Below, piece by piece: positions 1 through 6,878 of a DNA stretch of 40,864 nt. The DNA is from CAYZPW01 sp964480475 (lineage in GTDB: Bacteria > B130-G9), in the NCBI GenBank assembly GCA_964480475.1, contig CAYZPW010000024.1, forward strand, positions 1-40,864, given 5' to 3'. Numbering within the stretch: position 1 is the first letter of the stretch; each line of letters starts with the position of its first letter. A program made the position numbers and the translations under genes. The notes below the pieces were generated by a model. It searched no databases. It was not told the origin of the DNA and saw only the letters and a list, made by a program, of their open reading frames with translations.

Positions 1-38
1 GCGGTTATACCAACAGAGTTAAGAGAGGAGCGAGAACA

Positions 39-419
39 GTGACCAAGACACTTCAGATCTACAAGTGTGAGATATGCGGTAACGTCGTGGAGATGCTTCA
101 CGAGGGAGTGGGCGAGCTCATCTGCTGCGGCGCCCCGATGAAGCTCTACGAGGAAAACACGACTGATGCGGCTTTGGAGAAGCACGTCCCGGTCGTTGAG
201 AAGACGGCGGACGGTTTCAAGGTAACCGTTGGGAGCGTTGCGCATCCGATGGTCGATGTGCACTACATCGAGTGGATCGAGCTTATCGCTGACGGCAAGG
301 CGTATCGGGAGTTCCTGAAGCCCGGCGATGCGCCCGAGGCGACGTTCTGCATCACAGCGGACAAGGTAACTGCCCGAGAATACTGCAATGTGCATGGCCT
401 TTGGAAGAAGGAGGGGTAG
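39..419 (+). CDS. dfx: Desulfoferrodoxin (superoxide reductase, class I)
   Basis: Reduces superoxide to hydrogen peroxide in the cytoplasm of anaerobes without releasing oxygen. The 126-residue protein has both domains of the classical enzyme. The N-terminal desulforedoxin domain has iron ligands C10, C13, C29 and C30 (YKCEICG and ELICCG). The C-terminal superoxide-reductase domain has K48-H49, H69, H75, C116 and H119 (EKHVP, AHPM, VHYIEW, EYCNVHG), the expected His4Cys centre. Length and ligand spacing match Desulfovibrio desulfoferrodoxin. The start is GTG at 39, preceded by a GAGAGGAG ribosome site. It heads a same-strand run with two ferritin-like proteins, a flavodiiron protein and Hrb, all oxidative or nitrosative stress functions. 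Promoter lies outside or at the very edge of the window. Confidence 0.96.
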   Translation: MTKTLQIYKCEICGNVVEMLHEGVGELICCGAPMKLYEENTTDAALEKHVPVVEKTADGFKVTVGSVAHPMVDVHYIEWIELIADGKAYREFLKPGDAPEATFCITADKVTAREYCNVHGLWKKEG

Positions 420-421
420 GG

Positions 422-949
422 ATGATCGAGGATATGAACGACGAGGCAAGAGACAAGGTCGCGAAGGGCGTTGCCGAGGCGATCAAGACGGAGAACGAGG
501 GTAGGTACTTCTACTTGATGGCAGCCAACAGCACGACTGACCCAAAGGGCAAGGAAGTCTTCGCGACATTGGCCGATGAGGAGGAAGTTCACCTCAAATA
601 TCTGAAGAAGCAATACCTGTCACTTCTCGAACGCGGTGAGTTCGACAAGAAGTTGAAGCTGGGCCCCAAGGCGGACTTCTCCGGAGCGAATCCCATATTC
701 TCCGAGCAGCTGCTCGAGCGGCTTTCGGATGCCCATTACGAGATGAGTGCGCTGTCCATAGGCGTCCGGCTGGAGCTCTACTCTACGAGTTTCTATAGAA
801 AGCAGGCCGAGGAGAGCGCCGATCCATTTGTGAAGGGGGTTTTCAACGAGCTTGCGGAGTGGGAAGCGGACCACTATCATGCACTATTGAGGCAGCTAGA
901 CGCTTTGAAGGAGTTCTATTGGGAGGCCGCGGGTTTTTCGCCATTTTGA
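422..949 (+). CDS. Rubrerythrin-like ferritin-family diiron protein
   Basis: A 175-residue four-helix ferritin-like protein, probably a peroxide-reducing or iron-handling diiron protein. Two ExxH motifs are visible, E54-x-x-H57 (in DEEEVHLKY) and E148-x-x-H151 (in EWEADHYH), with E24/E26 and E118 placed as the remaining carboxylate ligands. There is no C-terminal rubredoxin-like CxxC module, so electrons would come from a separate rubredoxin. The frame is open from a TTG at 401, but the ATG at 422 is chosen because AAGGAGGGG lies just upstream and the TTG would overlap the preceding gene. It starts 3 bases after the desulfoferrodoxin stop, so the two are likely co-translated. The exact substrate is not readable from the sequence. 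Confidence 0.88.
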   Translation: MIEDMNDEARDKVAKGVAEAIKTENEGRYFYLMAANSTTDPKGKEVFATLADEEEVHLKYLKKQYLSLLERGEFDKKLKLGPKADFSGANPIFSEQLLERLSDAHYEMSALSIGVRLELYSTSFYRKQAEESADPFVKGVFNELAEWEADHYHALLRQLDALKEFYWEAAGFSPF

Positions 950-970
950 CAAGTAAGAGGGAGACGTGCA

Positions 971-1465
971 ATGAGCATAACCTTTAACGCTGACGAGGTT
1001 TTTGAGATAGCGGAGCAGATCGAGAGGAACGGCGCCAAGTTCTATCGACGTGCCGCCGAGATGTTCCCTGAGCCCGATGCGCACCAGCTGCTTGCTGATC
1101 TTGCCGTGTGGGAAGAAGGCCACGAAAGGCTCTTTGCGGACATGCGCAGGGAGCTTTCTCAGCGAGAAAAGGAACCGGTGTTCTTCGATCCCAACAACGA
1201 GGCGGTCGCGTATCTGAGGGCAATCGCAGGCGGCCACGTTTTCAATCCTAAGGCAGACCTTTCTAGATTCCTGACGGGCGACGAGGGACTGGCGGAGATC
1301 CTACGAAAGGGTCTTCGGTTCGAGAAGGACTCAATTGCTTTCTACTTGGGAATGAGGGACTTGGTTAGCGTGGAGCTTGGCAAAGACAAGGTGGCCAAGA
1401 TAATTGAGGAGGAGAAGAGCCACGTCGTCATGCTGGCCAAATGGATTGACAGGTTGGGTGAATAG
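971..1465 (+). CDS. Second ferritin-like diiron protein
   Basis: A 164-residue protein of the ferritin-like/rubrerythrin superfamily, related to but clearly diverged from its upstream neighbour. Ligand candidates are E18, E48-x-x-H51 (WEEGHERL), E118 (RFEKDS) and E148-x-x-H151 (EEEKSHVVML), the two-repeat ExxH arrangement of a four-helix diiron bundle. There is no rubredoxin domain. ATG at 971 follows a GAGGGAGA ribosome site, 21 bases after the previous stop, so it belongs to the same operon. The role is inferred as peroxide or oxygen protection from family and context; iron storage is an alternative. Confidence 0.83.
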   Translation: MSITFNADEVFEIAEQIERNGAKFYRRAAEMFPEPDAHQLLADLAVWEEGHERLFADMRRELSQREKEPVFFDPNNEAVAYLRAIAGGHVFNPKADLSRFLTGDEGLAEILRKGLRFEKDSIAFYLGMRDLVSVELGKDKVAKIIEEEKSHVVMLAKWIDRLGE

Positions 1466-1594
1466 ACGCTCGTGTTCTTGACGAGGCGAGCGTGCGGTCA
1501 TCATCGGCACGCATTCTGAAATGAGCCTCCTGGGCACGCCATCTATTGCAGCACGACGGCCAAGGGGTGTAGGCGATACCGGAAGGAGGATACT

Positions 1595-2800
1595 GTGAAG
1601 GGACCCGAAAGTGCAGTCAGAGTGACCGATCATGTTTTCTGGGTCGGCGCTATTGATTGGGGCATCCGTAACTTCCACGGATACGAGACCAATCGCGGCA
1701 CGACATACAACGCATATCTAGTGATGGCCGACAAGGTTACGTTGATCGATACGGTGAAGGCGCCGTTCGCGGACGAGATGCTCTCCCGCATCGCCTCGGT
1801 CGTTGAGCCCGAGAGGATAGACTACATTGTCTCGAATCACGCCGAGATGGACCACACGGGCTCGCTGCCTCGGACGATTGAGGCCACGAAGCCTGAGAGG
1901 GTCTTCGCTTCCGTAATGGGAGCTAAAGCCCTGTCGAGTCACTTCGATCTCGGTGTGGAGATTACTCCAGTTAAGAACGGCGAAGGGCTCAACCTGGGCA
2001 ACATGAAGCTGACATTCATCCACACGCCGATGCTGCACTGGCCGGACAGCATGGTCTCATACCTCGCGGAGGCGAAGACCCTCTTCTCACAAGATGCCTT
2101 CGGGATGCACCTTGCCTCAACTGAGCGCTTCGACGATGAGATCGCCGATGCCGTCCTTCTGGACGAGGCGGCCAGGTACTACGCCAATATCCTCTTGCCG
2201 TTCTCGCCGCTTATAGCAAAGCTCCTCGAGAGCCTTCCGACGCTCGGCCTGAGCATCAAAACCGTTGCGCCGGACCACGGGCCTATATGGCGGATGAGCT
2301 TTGGGGACGTTCTCAAGTGGTATTCGACGTGGGCGGCGCAGCAGCCGACCAAGAAGGCCGTCATCGTCTATGACACGATGTGGAAGAGCACCGACGCGAT
2401 GGCGCGTGCGCTCTGCGATGGCCTTGTCAAGCGGGGCGTTAGCGTCAACGTCATGCCGCTAGCATCGTGCCACCGAAGCGACGTGGCGACCGCGGTGATG
2501 CAGGCCGGGGCGCTCTTGGTGGGCTCGCCGACGATTAACAACAACATCTTCCCGACGGTTGCAGACGTCATGACCTACCTGAAAGGTCTCAAGCCCAAGA
2601 ACCTCGTCGGGGCAGCGTTTGGCTCGTTCGGCTGGAGCGGCGAGGCGGTCTCGCATTTGAACGAGCTCCTCAAGTCAATGAACGTGGAACTCGTGTCCGA
2701 CGGCGTCAAGGCCAATTACGTGCCTGACGCAGAGGCGCTTAATCAATGCAACTCGCTAGGCACGGCTGTGGCAGAGAGGCTCAAGGAGAGATGCCAATGA
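1595..2800 (+). CDS. fprA: A-type flavodiiron protein (O2/NO reductase, FprA)
   Basis: A 401-residue cytoplasmic flavodiiron protein that reduces oxygen to water and/or nitric oxide to nitrous oxide. The N-terminal metallo-beta-lactamase-like domain (about 1-250) carries the diiron ligands H82-x-E84-x-D86-H87 (NHAEMDHTG), H148, D167 (SQDAFG) and H228 (APDHGP). The C-terminal flavodoxin domain (about 255-400) begins KKAVIVYDTMWKST and has the conserved GSPTINNN and FGSFGWSGEA FMN-loop segments. GTG at 1595 is preceded by GGAAGGAGG. A 129-bp gap precedes it, so it may have its own promoter, though I see none convincing there. Its last codons overlap the start of the Hrb gene (ATGA), the same pairing as in Moorella, where Hrb feeds electrons to FprA. 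O2 versus NO preference cannot be read from sequence. Confidence 0.95.
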   Translation: MKGPESAVRVTDHVFWVGAIDWGIRNFHGYETNRGTTYNAYLVMADKVTLIDTVKAPFADEMLSRIASVVEPERIDYIVSNHAEMDHTGSLPRTIEATKPERVFASVMGAKALSSHFDLGVEITPVKNGEGLNLGNMKLTFIHTPMLHWPDSMVSYLAEAKTLFSQDAFGMHLASTERFDDEIADAVLLDEAARYYANILLPFSPLIAKLLESLPTLGLSIKTVAPDHGPIWRMSFGDVLKWYSTWAAQQPTKKAVIVYDTMWKSTDAMARALCDGLVKRGVSVNVMPLASCHRSDVATAVMQAGALLVGSPTINNNIFPTVADVMTYLKGLKPKNLVGAAFGSFGWSGEAVSHLNELLKSMNVELVSDGVKANYVPDAEALNQCNSLGTAVAERLKERCQ

Positions 2801-3522
2801 CGAGCGCGGACGTCGATCGCAAGGCGCTTTCCTGCATCAGCTATGGCCTGTATATCGCGACCTCGCGCCTCGGCGAGAGGCTGAACGGTCAGATAGTCAA
2901 CACAGTCGTTCAAGTCTCGGGCCGTCCTCCGAAAATCGCCGTCAGCATCAATAAAGAGAACCTGACGCACGAGCTCATATCGGAAAGCGGCGTCCTGGGC
3001 GTCTCCGTGCTCGACGAGACCGCGCCCATGACGCTCATAGGCACGTTTGGTTTCAGGTCAGGCCGCGACATTAACAAGTTCGAGAAAGTCAAACACAAGC
3101 TCGGGACGACAAAAGTCCCGCTGGTGATAGAGCACGTGGTCTCAGTCCTTGAGGCGAAAGTCGTTGATTCCGTGAACGTCGGGACGCACACGGTGTTCGT
3201 CGGTGAGGTGCTTTCCGGCGAAGTGATCGCGAGTGGCCGTGCCCTAACCTATGATTTCTATAAGGTGCATCTTAAGGGAAAGACGCCGAAGAATGCGCCG
3301 AGCTATATTGAGACTGATTCAGAACGCAAAGAAACCGAGCGAGAAGAAGGAGAGAAACCAATGAATAGGTACGTCTGCACCGTTTGTGGTTACCTTTATG
3401 ACCCTGAGCAAGGCGATCCAGAAAACGGGATCGTGCCGGGAACGGCCTTTGAGGACCTCCCGCCGAGCTGGACCTGCCCCGTGTGCGGCGTCGGCAAAGA
3501 CGCCTTCAAGCCAGAGGAATGA
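2797..3522 (+). CDS. hrb: High-molecular-weight rubredoxin (flavin reductase-rubredoxin fusion)
   Basis: A 241-residue two-domain electron carrier. Residues 1 to about 165 are a flavin-reductase-like FMN-binding domain (ALSCISYGLYIATSR start, TGxFGFRSG-like loop, HTVFVGEVLSGEVI). A charged linker (DSERKETEREEGEK) leads to a complete rubredoxin at 189-241 with iron ligands C194, C197, C227 and C230 (CTVCG and CPVCG). This architecture is that of Moorella thermoacetica Hrb, which takes electrons from NAD(P)H and passes them to FprA. The start is ATG at 2797, overlapping the fprA stop and preceded by AAGGAGAG; an upstream in-frame ATG at 2746 lies inside fprA and is rejected. An internal ribosome site before the rubredoxin module is described separately. 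Confidence 0.93.
   Translation: MTSADVDRKALSCISYGLYIATSRLGERLNGQIVNTVVQVSGRPPKIAVSINKENLTHELISESGVLGVSVLDETAPMTLIGTFGFRSGRDINKFEKVKHKLGTTKVPLVIEHVVSVLEAKVVDSVNVGTHTVFVGEVLSGEVIASGRALTYDFYKVHLKGKTPKNAPSYIETDSERKETEREEGEKPMNRYVCTVCGYLYDPEQGDPENGIVPGTAFEDLPPSWTCPVCGVGKDAFKPEE
3347..3363 (+). promoter_or_regulatory. Internal Shine-Dalgarno and ATG before the rubredoxin module of hrb
   Basis: AAGGAG at 3347-3352 sits 8 bases before an in-frame ATG at 3361, exactly at the first residue of the rubredoxin module. Initiation here would give a free 53-residue rubredoxin (3361-3522), the normal length for the family, with all four cysteines. The bases also encode the Lys/Glu-rich linker, so the purine-rich site could be chance. 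Spacing and position are nonetheless ideal for a second start. Confidence 0.5.
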
Positions 3523-3528
3523 CGCGAG

Positions 3529-4344
3529 ATCGTAGATAAACAGACGCTTGAGCGGCTATACGAGAGGTACAACAGGCGCAAGTTCGTTCATCCGGACCCA
3601 CTTGAGTTCCTCTATAATTACGAGCACCTGCGCGACCGCGAGCTCGTGGGCTTAATTGCGAGCTCGTTAGCTTATGGAAGAGTAGCCCAGATTCTGAAGA
3701 GCATTTCCGGTGTTCTCCACCGGTTGGGACCATCGCCTTGTGAGTTTGTGCTTGATTCATCGAAGAATAAGCTTGAATCCCTATTCTCGAGCTTCAGGCA
3801 TAGGTTCACAACTGGGGACGAGCTGGTTCAGATGCTTATCGGGGCAAGGCGCGTTGTGAGACGGCACGGTTCCCTGCACAGGTGTTTTGTGGCCGGGCTG
3901 AAGGACGTGCACCAGACCGTGATTCCGGCGCTTTGGAGGTTCGTTGACGAACTCGCGTTTGGTGAGAATGGGAGAGAGAAGTCCGGCAGCCTCGTGCCCT
4001 TGCCCGCGCGGGGCAGCGCCTGCAAGCGGCTGAACCTCTTCCTAAGATGGATGGTGCGAGAGGATGAGGTCGATCCGGGCGGATGGGACGACGTGCCGAC
4101 ATCGAAGCTGATTGTGCCGTTGGATACACATATACACAGAACGGGACTTGCGTTGGGTCTCACGAATAGGAAGTGCGCGGACATGCGCTGCGCCCTGGAG
4201 ATCACGAAGGCGTTCAAACGCTTTGCGCCGGAAGACCCCGTGCGATACGACTTCGCCATGACGAGGCTCGGAATCAGGGCGGACGCCGACCTCAAATCCC
4301 TCCTTAATGAATGCGGTCAAAGTGGAGATTATGTCGATACTTAA
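3529..4344 (+). CDS. TIGR02757/DUF2400 family protein, apparent non-AUG start
   Basis: Protein of the widespread TIGR02757 (DUF2400) family, function unknown. The body is recognisable by DRELVGLIASSLAYGRV, the KRLNLFLRWMVR segment and VPLDTHIHRTGLALGLT. The first standard start in frame is GTG at 3646, but that removes a conserved N-terminus: the codons upstream encode LYERYNRRKFVHPDPLEF..., typical of the family. In frame, the reading continues back to the hrb stop (TGA at 3520) with no ATG, GTG or TTG. I place the start at ATC 3529, 10 bases after AGAGGA (3513-3518), giving 271 residues. ATG at 3519 overlapping the hrb stop is out of frame and closes after six codons. A base error or an unusual start are both possible. 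It follows hrb directly and its 3' end overlaps the permease gene. Confidence 0.8.
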   Translation: MVDKQTLERLYERYNRRKFVHPDPLEFLYNYEHLRDRELVGLIASSLAYGRVAQILKSISGVLHRLGPSPCEFVLDSSKNKLESLFSSFRHRFTTGDELVQMLIGARRVVRRHGSLHRCFVAGLKDVHQTVIPALWRFVDELAFGENGREKSGSLVPLPARGSACKRLNLFLRWMVREDEVDPGGWDDVPTSKLIVPLDTHIHRTGLALGLTNRKCADMRCALEITKAFKRFAPEDPVRYDFAMTRLGIRADADLKSLLNECGQSGDYVDT

Positions 4345-5605
4345 CGTCGCAACAGACATCCTTGCCGAGTTCTGGGGCGTCCTGGGCGCGATGTCTCCCT
4401 ATCTTCTCTTCGGCTTTTTTGTGGCGGGAGTGCTCTCGGTCTTCATCTCGCCGGATGTTGTGCGGCGTCACCTGGGCGGAAAGGGCCTCTTGCCAGTTGT
4501 CAAAGCATCGCTGTTTGGAGTCCCGTTGCCGTTGTGCTCGTGCGGGGTCATCCCCGTATCGGCCTCGCTAAGGAGACAGGGCGCCAGCAAAGGTGCGACA
4601 ACTGCTTTTCTGCTCTCGACGCCGCAGACTGGCGTTGACTCGATCTTCGTTACCCTCAGTCTTCTGGGGCCCGTCTTCGCGGTATTTAGGCCCCTCGCGG
4701 CACTCTTGACCGGCGTCATCGGCGGCTCGCTCGTGTCGATCGGTGAGAAGGGCGGGGAAGAGGTCGAAAAGGGACCAGATTGCACGTGCGCAACCGGCGC
4801 CTGTATGGTGCACCCCAAGGGGCACAAGCTTGCTCAGGTATTCAAATACGGCTTTGTGACTCTGGCAGGCGACATCGCAAAGCCGCTCTTTTTCGGGCTT
4901 CTAGCCGCGGCGCTGATCTCCGCGCTCGTGCCTCAGGACTTCTTCGCTGACTTTATCGGCAAGGGCTTCTTGGCGAAACTGCTGTTGATGGCCCTAGGGA
5001 TACCGGTTTACGTCTGCGCCACCGCGTCCGTTCCCCTGGCTGCCGCCTTGATAGCGATCGGTGTATCGCCGGGAGCTGCGTTTGTTTTTCTAATGACAGG
5101 GCCGGCCACAAACATCGCGACTATCGCTACGGTCTGGAAGGTTATGGGCAAGAAAGTGGCAATTATCTATCTTCTGACGACCGCTGGATGTGCGCTTCTT
5201 TTCGGCACGCTGCTCGATCTGATCTATACCGCAACAGCCCGAACGGCCGAACCATACATGCCCTGGATGTTCCCGCCATATCTCAAAGTGGCCAGTGCCA
5301 TAATCTTGCTGGGTGTGCTGGCTTGGTCGATGTATGCCCACAAGCGCGTTCACGGTGAACCAATACCGCAGGAACAGGAGAAAGGAATGCTCGCTCTCAA
5401 CATCACAGGAATGACGTGCAGCCATTGCGTTAACGCCGTCACCGGCGCTTTGAGAGAAGGCCCCGGAGTTGAAGCGGTTAACGTCGATCTCAAAACCGGA
5501 AAAGCGCTTCTAGACGGCAAGGACCTCGACGTCGAGGCGCTCTGCGAGGCCGTCAGCGCACTAGGCTATGGATGTAACCTGCACGCCGAACCGGCCGAAT
5601 CGTGA
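4331..5605 (+). CDS. SO_0444-type Cu/Zn efflux permease with C-terminal HMA domain
   Basis: Inner-membrane permease of the DUF318/ArsP-like superfamily, closest in layout to the SO_0444 family annotated as Cu/Zn efflux. Several hydrophobic segments are visible: two helix groups, each followed by a cysteine motif (PLCSCGVIPV near residue 62 and YVCATASVPLAAAL in the second half). A Cys/His-rich cytoplasmic loop between them (DCTCATGACMVH) may bind metal. About 70 C-terminal residues form a heavy-metal-associated domain with MTCSHC. ATG at 4331 follows GTGGAG; ATG at 4307 is an alternative that adds eight residues with no ribosome site. The start overlaps the end of the DUF2400 gene, so translation is probably coupled. 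Metal specificity is inferred from the family only. Confidence 0.85.
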   Translation: MSILNVATDILAEFWGVLGAMSPYLLFGFFVAGVLSVFISPDVVRRHLGGKGLLPVVKASLFGVPLPLCSCGVIPVSASLRRQGASKGATTAFLLSTPQTGVDSIFVTLSLLGPVFAVFRPLAALLTGVIGGSLVSIGEKGGEEVEKGPDCTCATGACMVHPKGHKLAQVFKYGFVTLAGDIAKPLFFGLLAAALISALVPQDFFADFIGKGFLAKLLLMALGIPVYVCATASVPLAAALIAIGVSPGAAFVFLMTGPATNIATIATVWKVMGKKVAIIYLLTTAGCALLFGTLLDLIYTATARTAEPYMPWMFPPYLKVASAIILLGVLAWSMYAHKRVHGEPIPQEQEKGMLALNITGMTCSHCVNAVTGALREGPGVEAVNVDLKTGKALLDGKDLDVEALCEAVSALGYGCNLHAEPAES

Positions 5606-5624
5606 GGTGCGATTCGAGTCATTG

Positions 5625-5837
5625 ATGGCCGGTGATGCGAATTCAGCGATTAAGCAAGGGCGCATCACAAGGCTCTCACAGACGAGGCAGATCGTAAAGT
5701 CCACAAGCTGGACAGTCGTTGTCTTGGTCATTGGGCTTGGCTGGCGTCTCCCACTCTTGGGCTTTGCCGTGCCCGTCGTGATGATTATGGCCATCGCGCT
5801 GTCTGGCGCCGCTATTGATATACAACGCTATCCCTGA
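5625..5837 (+). pseudogene. Short membrane ORF, possible 5' remnant of a NapH/NosR-like 4Fe-4S protein
   Basis: A 70-codon frame (ATG 5625) with a basic, polar N-terminus and a hydrophobic run containing GWRLPLLGFAVPVVMIMAIA. That run resembles the first membrane segments of NapH/NosR-like 4Fe-4S membrane proteins, in which the next segment would carry a Cys-rich ferredoxin motif. Here the frame stops just before that point, running 26 bases into the converging nucleotidyltransferase gene. The resemblance is from memory of the family and is weak. It could equally be a small genuine membrane protein or non-coding. GAGGTG at 5604 is rather far upstream for a ribosome site. Confidence 0.3.
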
Positions 5838-6819
5838 GTTTCTTGTTCGGGCCTATCGTCGCGCCTCGCCAGACAACTGACCTGGTAATCTCCGCCTGCT
5901 TGCCGATCCTAGCGTTCTCGCCGATCACCGCATAAGGCCCGACGGCGGCGCCTTTTCCGATGATGCAGGACCTGCCAAGTGCGACCGGGGGCTCGATCCT
6001 GACCTCGGGGTCGAGCGCAATCTCGAAGTCGCCGAGCTCGAATGACCCGTGCCGATCTTGGATAACTGCGAATCTTCCGCCTTCCTCGACGACTCTTCTG
6101 TAGGGACTCGTGCCGTCCAGAACATCGAAGTGCGCCTGTCTGTAGCTATCAAGATCGCCCAATTCTCGCCAGTAGGCATCGAGGATGAAGCCCTGCACAG
6201 CCAGGCCTGCGCCGAGCATGTTGACATTGGCGGAGATCACGCTGGACGGCTCATTAGGTGGCAGAAACTGGAGGACTACCGGCTCGAGAATCTGGAGCCC
6301 ACAGAACGCATGCAGCGGGCGATTGGGGTCGTGCGTGCCGAACATACTTCCCAGCATCGAAATGCGACCGTTATCGTCGAGTTGGATCGGCGTGTATCTA
6401 CCCGTAGAATCCTTCTTGAGCAGCAACGTCGCGGCGGCCCCATTCCTAGAGTGCAAGTCGAGCATCTGTCCTATATCTACCGATGGATCAAGCAGAAAAT
6501 CGCTATTGGCAATGAGAAAGGTCCGGCCCCCGAACAGGCGCTCCACCTTCTTAAGGCCGCCGCCTGTACCGAGCAGATGCGGTTCGTTTGAGAAGTGCAG
6601 ACGGAACACATTCCCCCAGCGAGTCTCGAGGTCCCGCCTGAGAACTTCTGCTCGGTGATGCAGGTTGACGACGATCTCATCGACGCCCCAACGTAGAAGC
6701 TGCGGTAGGATGTAATCGACCAGCGGCCTCCCGAAGAAGTCGATCATCGGTTTCGGCACGAGGTCCGTTATCGGCGAGAGACGTGAGCCAACCCCGGCGC
6801 AAAAAAGCATTGCTTTCAT
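5812..6819 (-). CDS. NDP-sugar nucleotidyltransferase (mannose-1-P guanylyltransferase-like)
   Basis: A 335-residue sugar-nucleotide pyrophosphorylase that joins an NTP to a sugar-1-phosphate for cell-surface glycan or exopolysaccharide synthesis. The N-terminal Rossmann-like domain has the signature AGVGSRLSPIT and VPKPMIDFFGRPL; LGTGGGLKK and IANSDFLLD follow, the latter as the metal-binding Asp region. After about residue 250 the sequence turns into hexapeptide-like left-handed beta-helix repeats (VALGRSCIIGKGAAVGPYAVIGENARIG). ATG at 6819 (MKAMLFCAG) is chosen; an upstream TTG at 6840 lies inside the heptamer array. Last gene of the minus-strand block starting at cobA, 38 to 59 bases after the methyltransferase gene. 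Exact sugar is unknown. Confidence 0.87.
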   Translation of the reverse strand: MKAMLFCAGVGSRLSPITDLVPKPMIDFFGRPLVDYILPQLLRWGVDEIVVNLHHRAEVLRRDLETRWGNVFRLHFSNEPHLLGTGGGLKKVERLFGGRTFLIANSDFLLDPSVDIGQMLDLHSRNGAAATLLLKKDSTGRYTPIQLDDNGRISMLGSMFGTHDPNRPLHAFCGLQILEPVVLQFLPPNEPSSVISANVNMLGAGLAVQGFILDAYWRELGDLDSYRQAHFDVLDGTSPYRRVVEEGGRFAVIQDRHGSFELGDFEIALDPEVRIEPPVALGRSCIIGKGAAVGPYAVIGENARIGKQAEITRSVVWRGATIGPNKKLRDSVVYQ

Positions 6820-6833
6820 GCTAGTCGGTTCCG

Positions 6834-6868
6834 AGTTCAAAGTTCAAAGTTCAAAGTTACGAGTTCAA
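6834..6868 (-). repeat. Heptamer tandem array (5 x 7 bp)
   Basis: Five contiguous 7-bp units in perfect register on the plus strand: AGTTCAA at 6834, 6841 and 6848, AGTTACG at 6855, AGTTCAA at 6862. On the transcribed (minus) strand the unit reads AACTTTG in one permutation. It fills the gap between the methyltransferase and nucleotidyltransferase genes, just upstream of the latter's ATG. A related array lies inside the methyltransferase gene. Confidence 0.85.
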
Positions 6869-6878
6869 ACATATCGCA

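Noticed and set aside
1490..1575. GGCACG motifs upstream of fprA as sigma54 promoters
   Set aside because: Neither has GC at the correct 10-base distance from GG.
3361..4344. UGA read-through fusing Hrb to the DUF2400 protein
   Set aside because: The frame is shared across the TGA, but both proteins are complete families on their own and no selenocysteine-like element or relevant context was seen.
6834..6868. Heptamer array as a CRISPR array
   Set aside because: The units are 7 bp and contiguous without spacers, and no cas gene is present. No CRISPR array was seen anywhere in the window.
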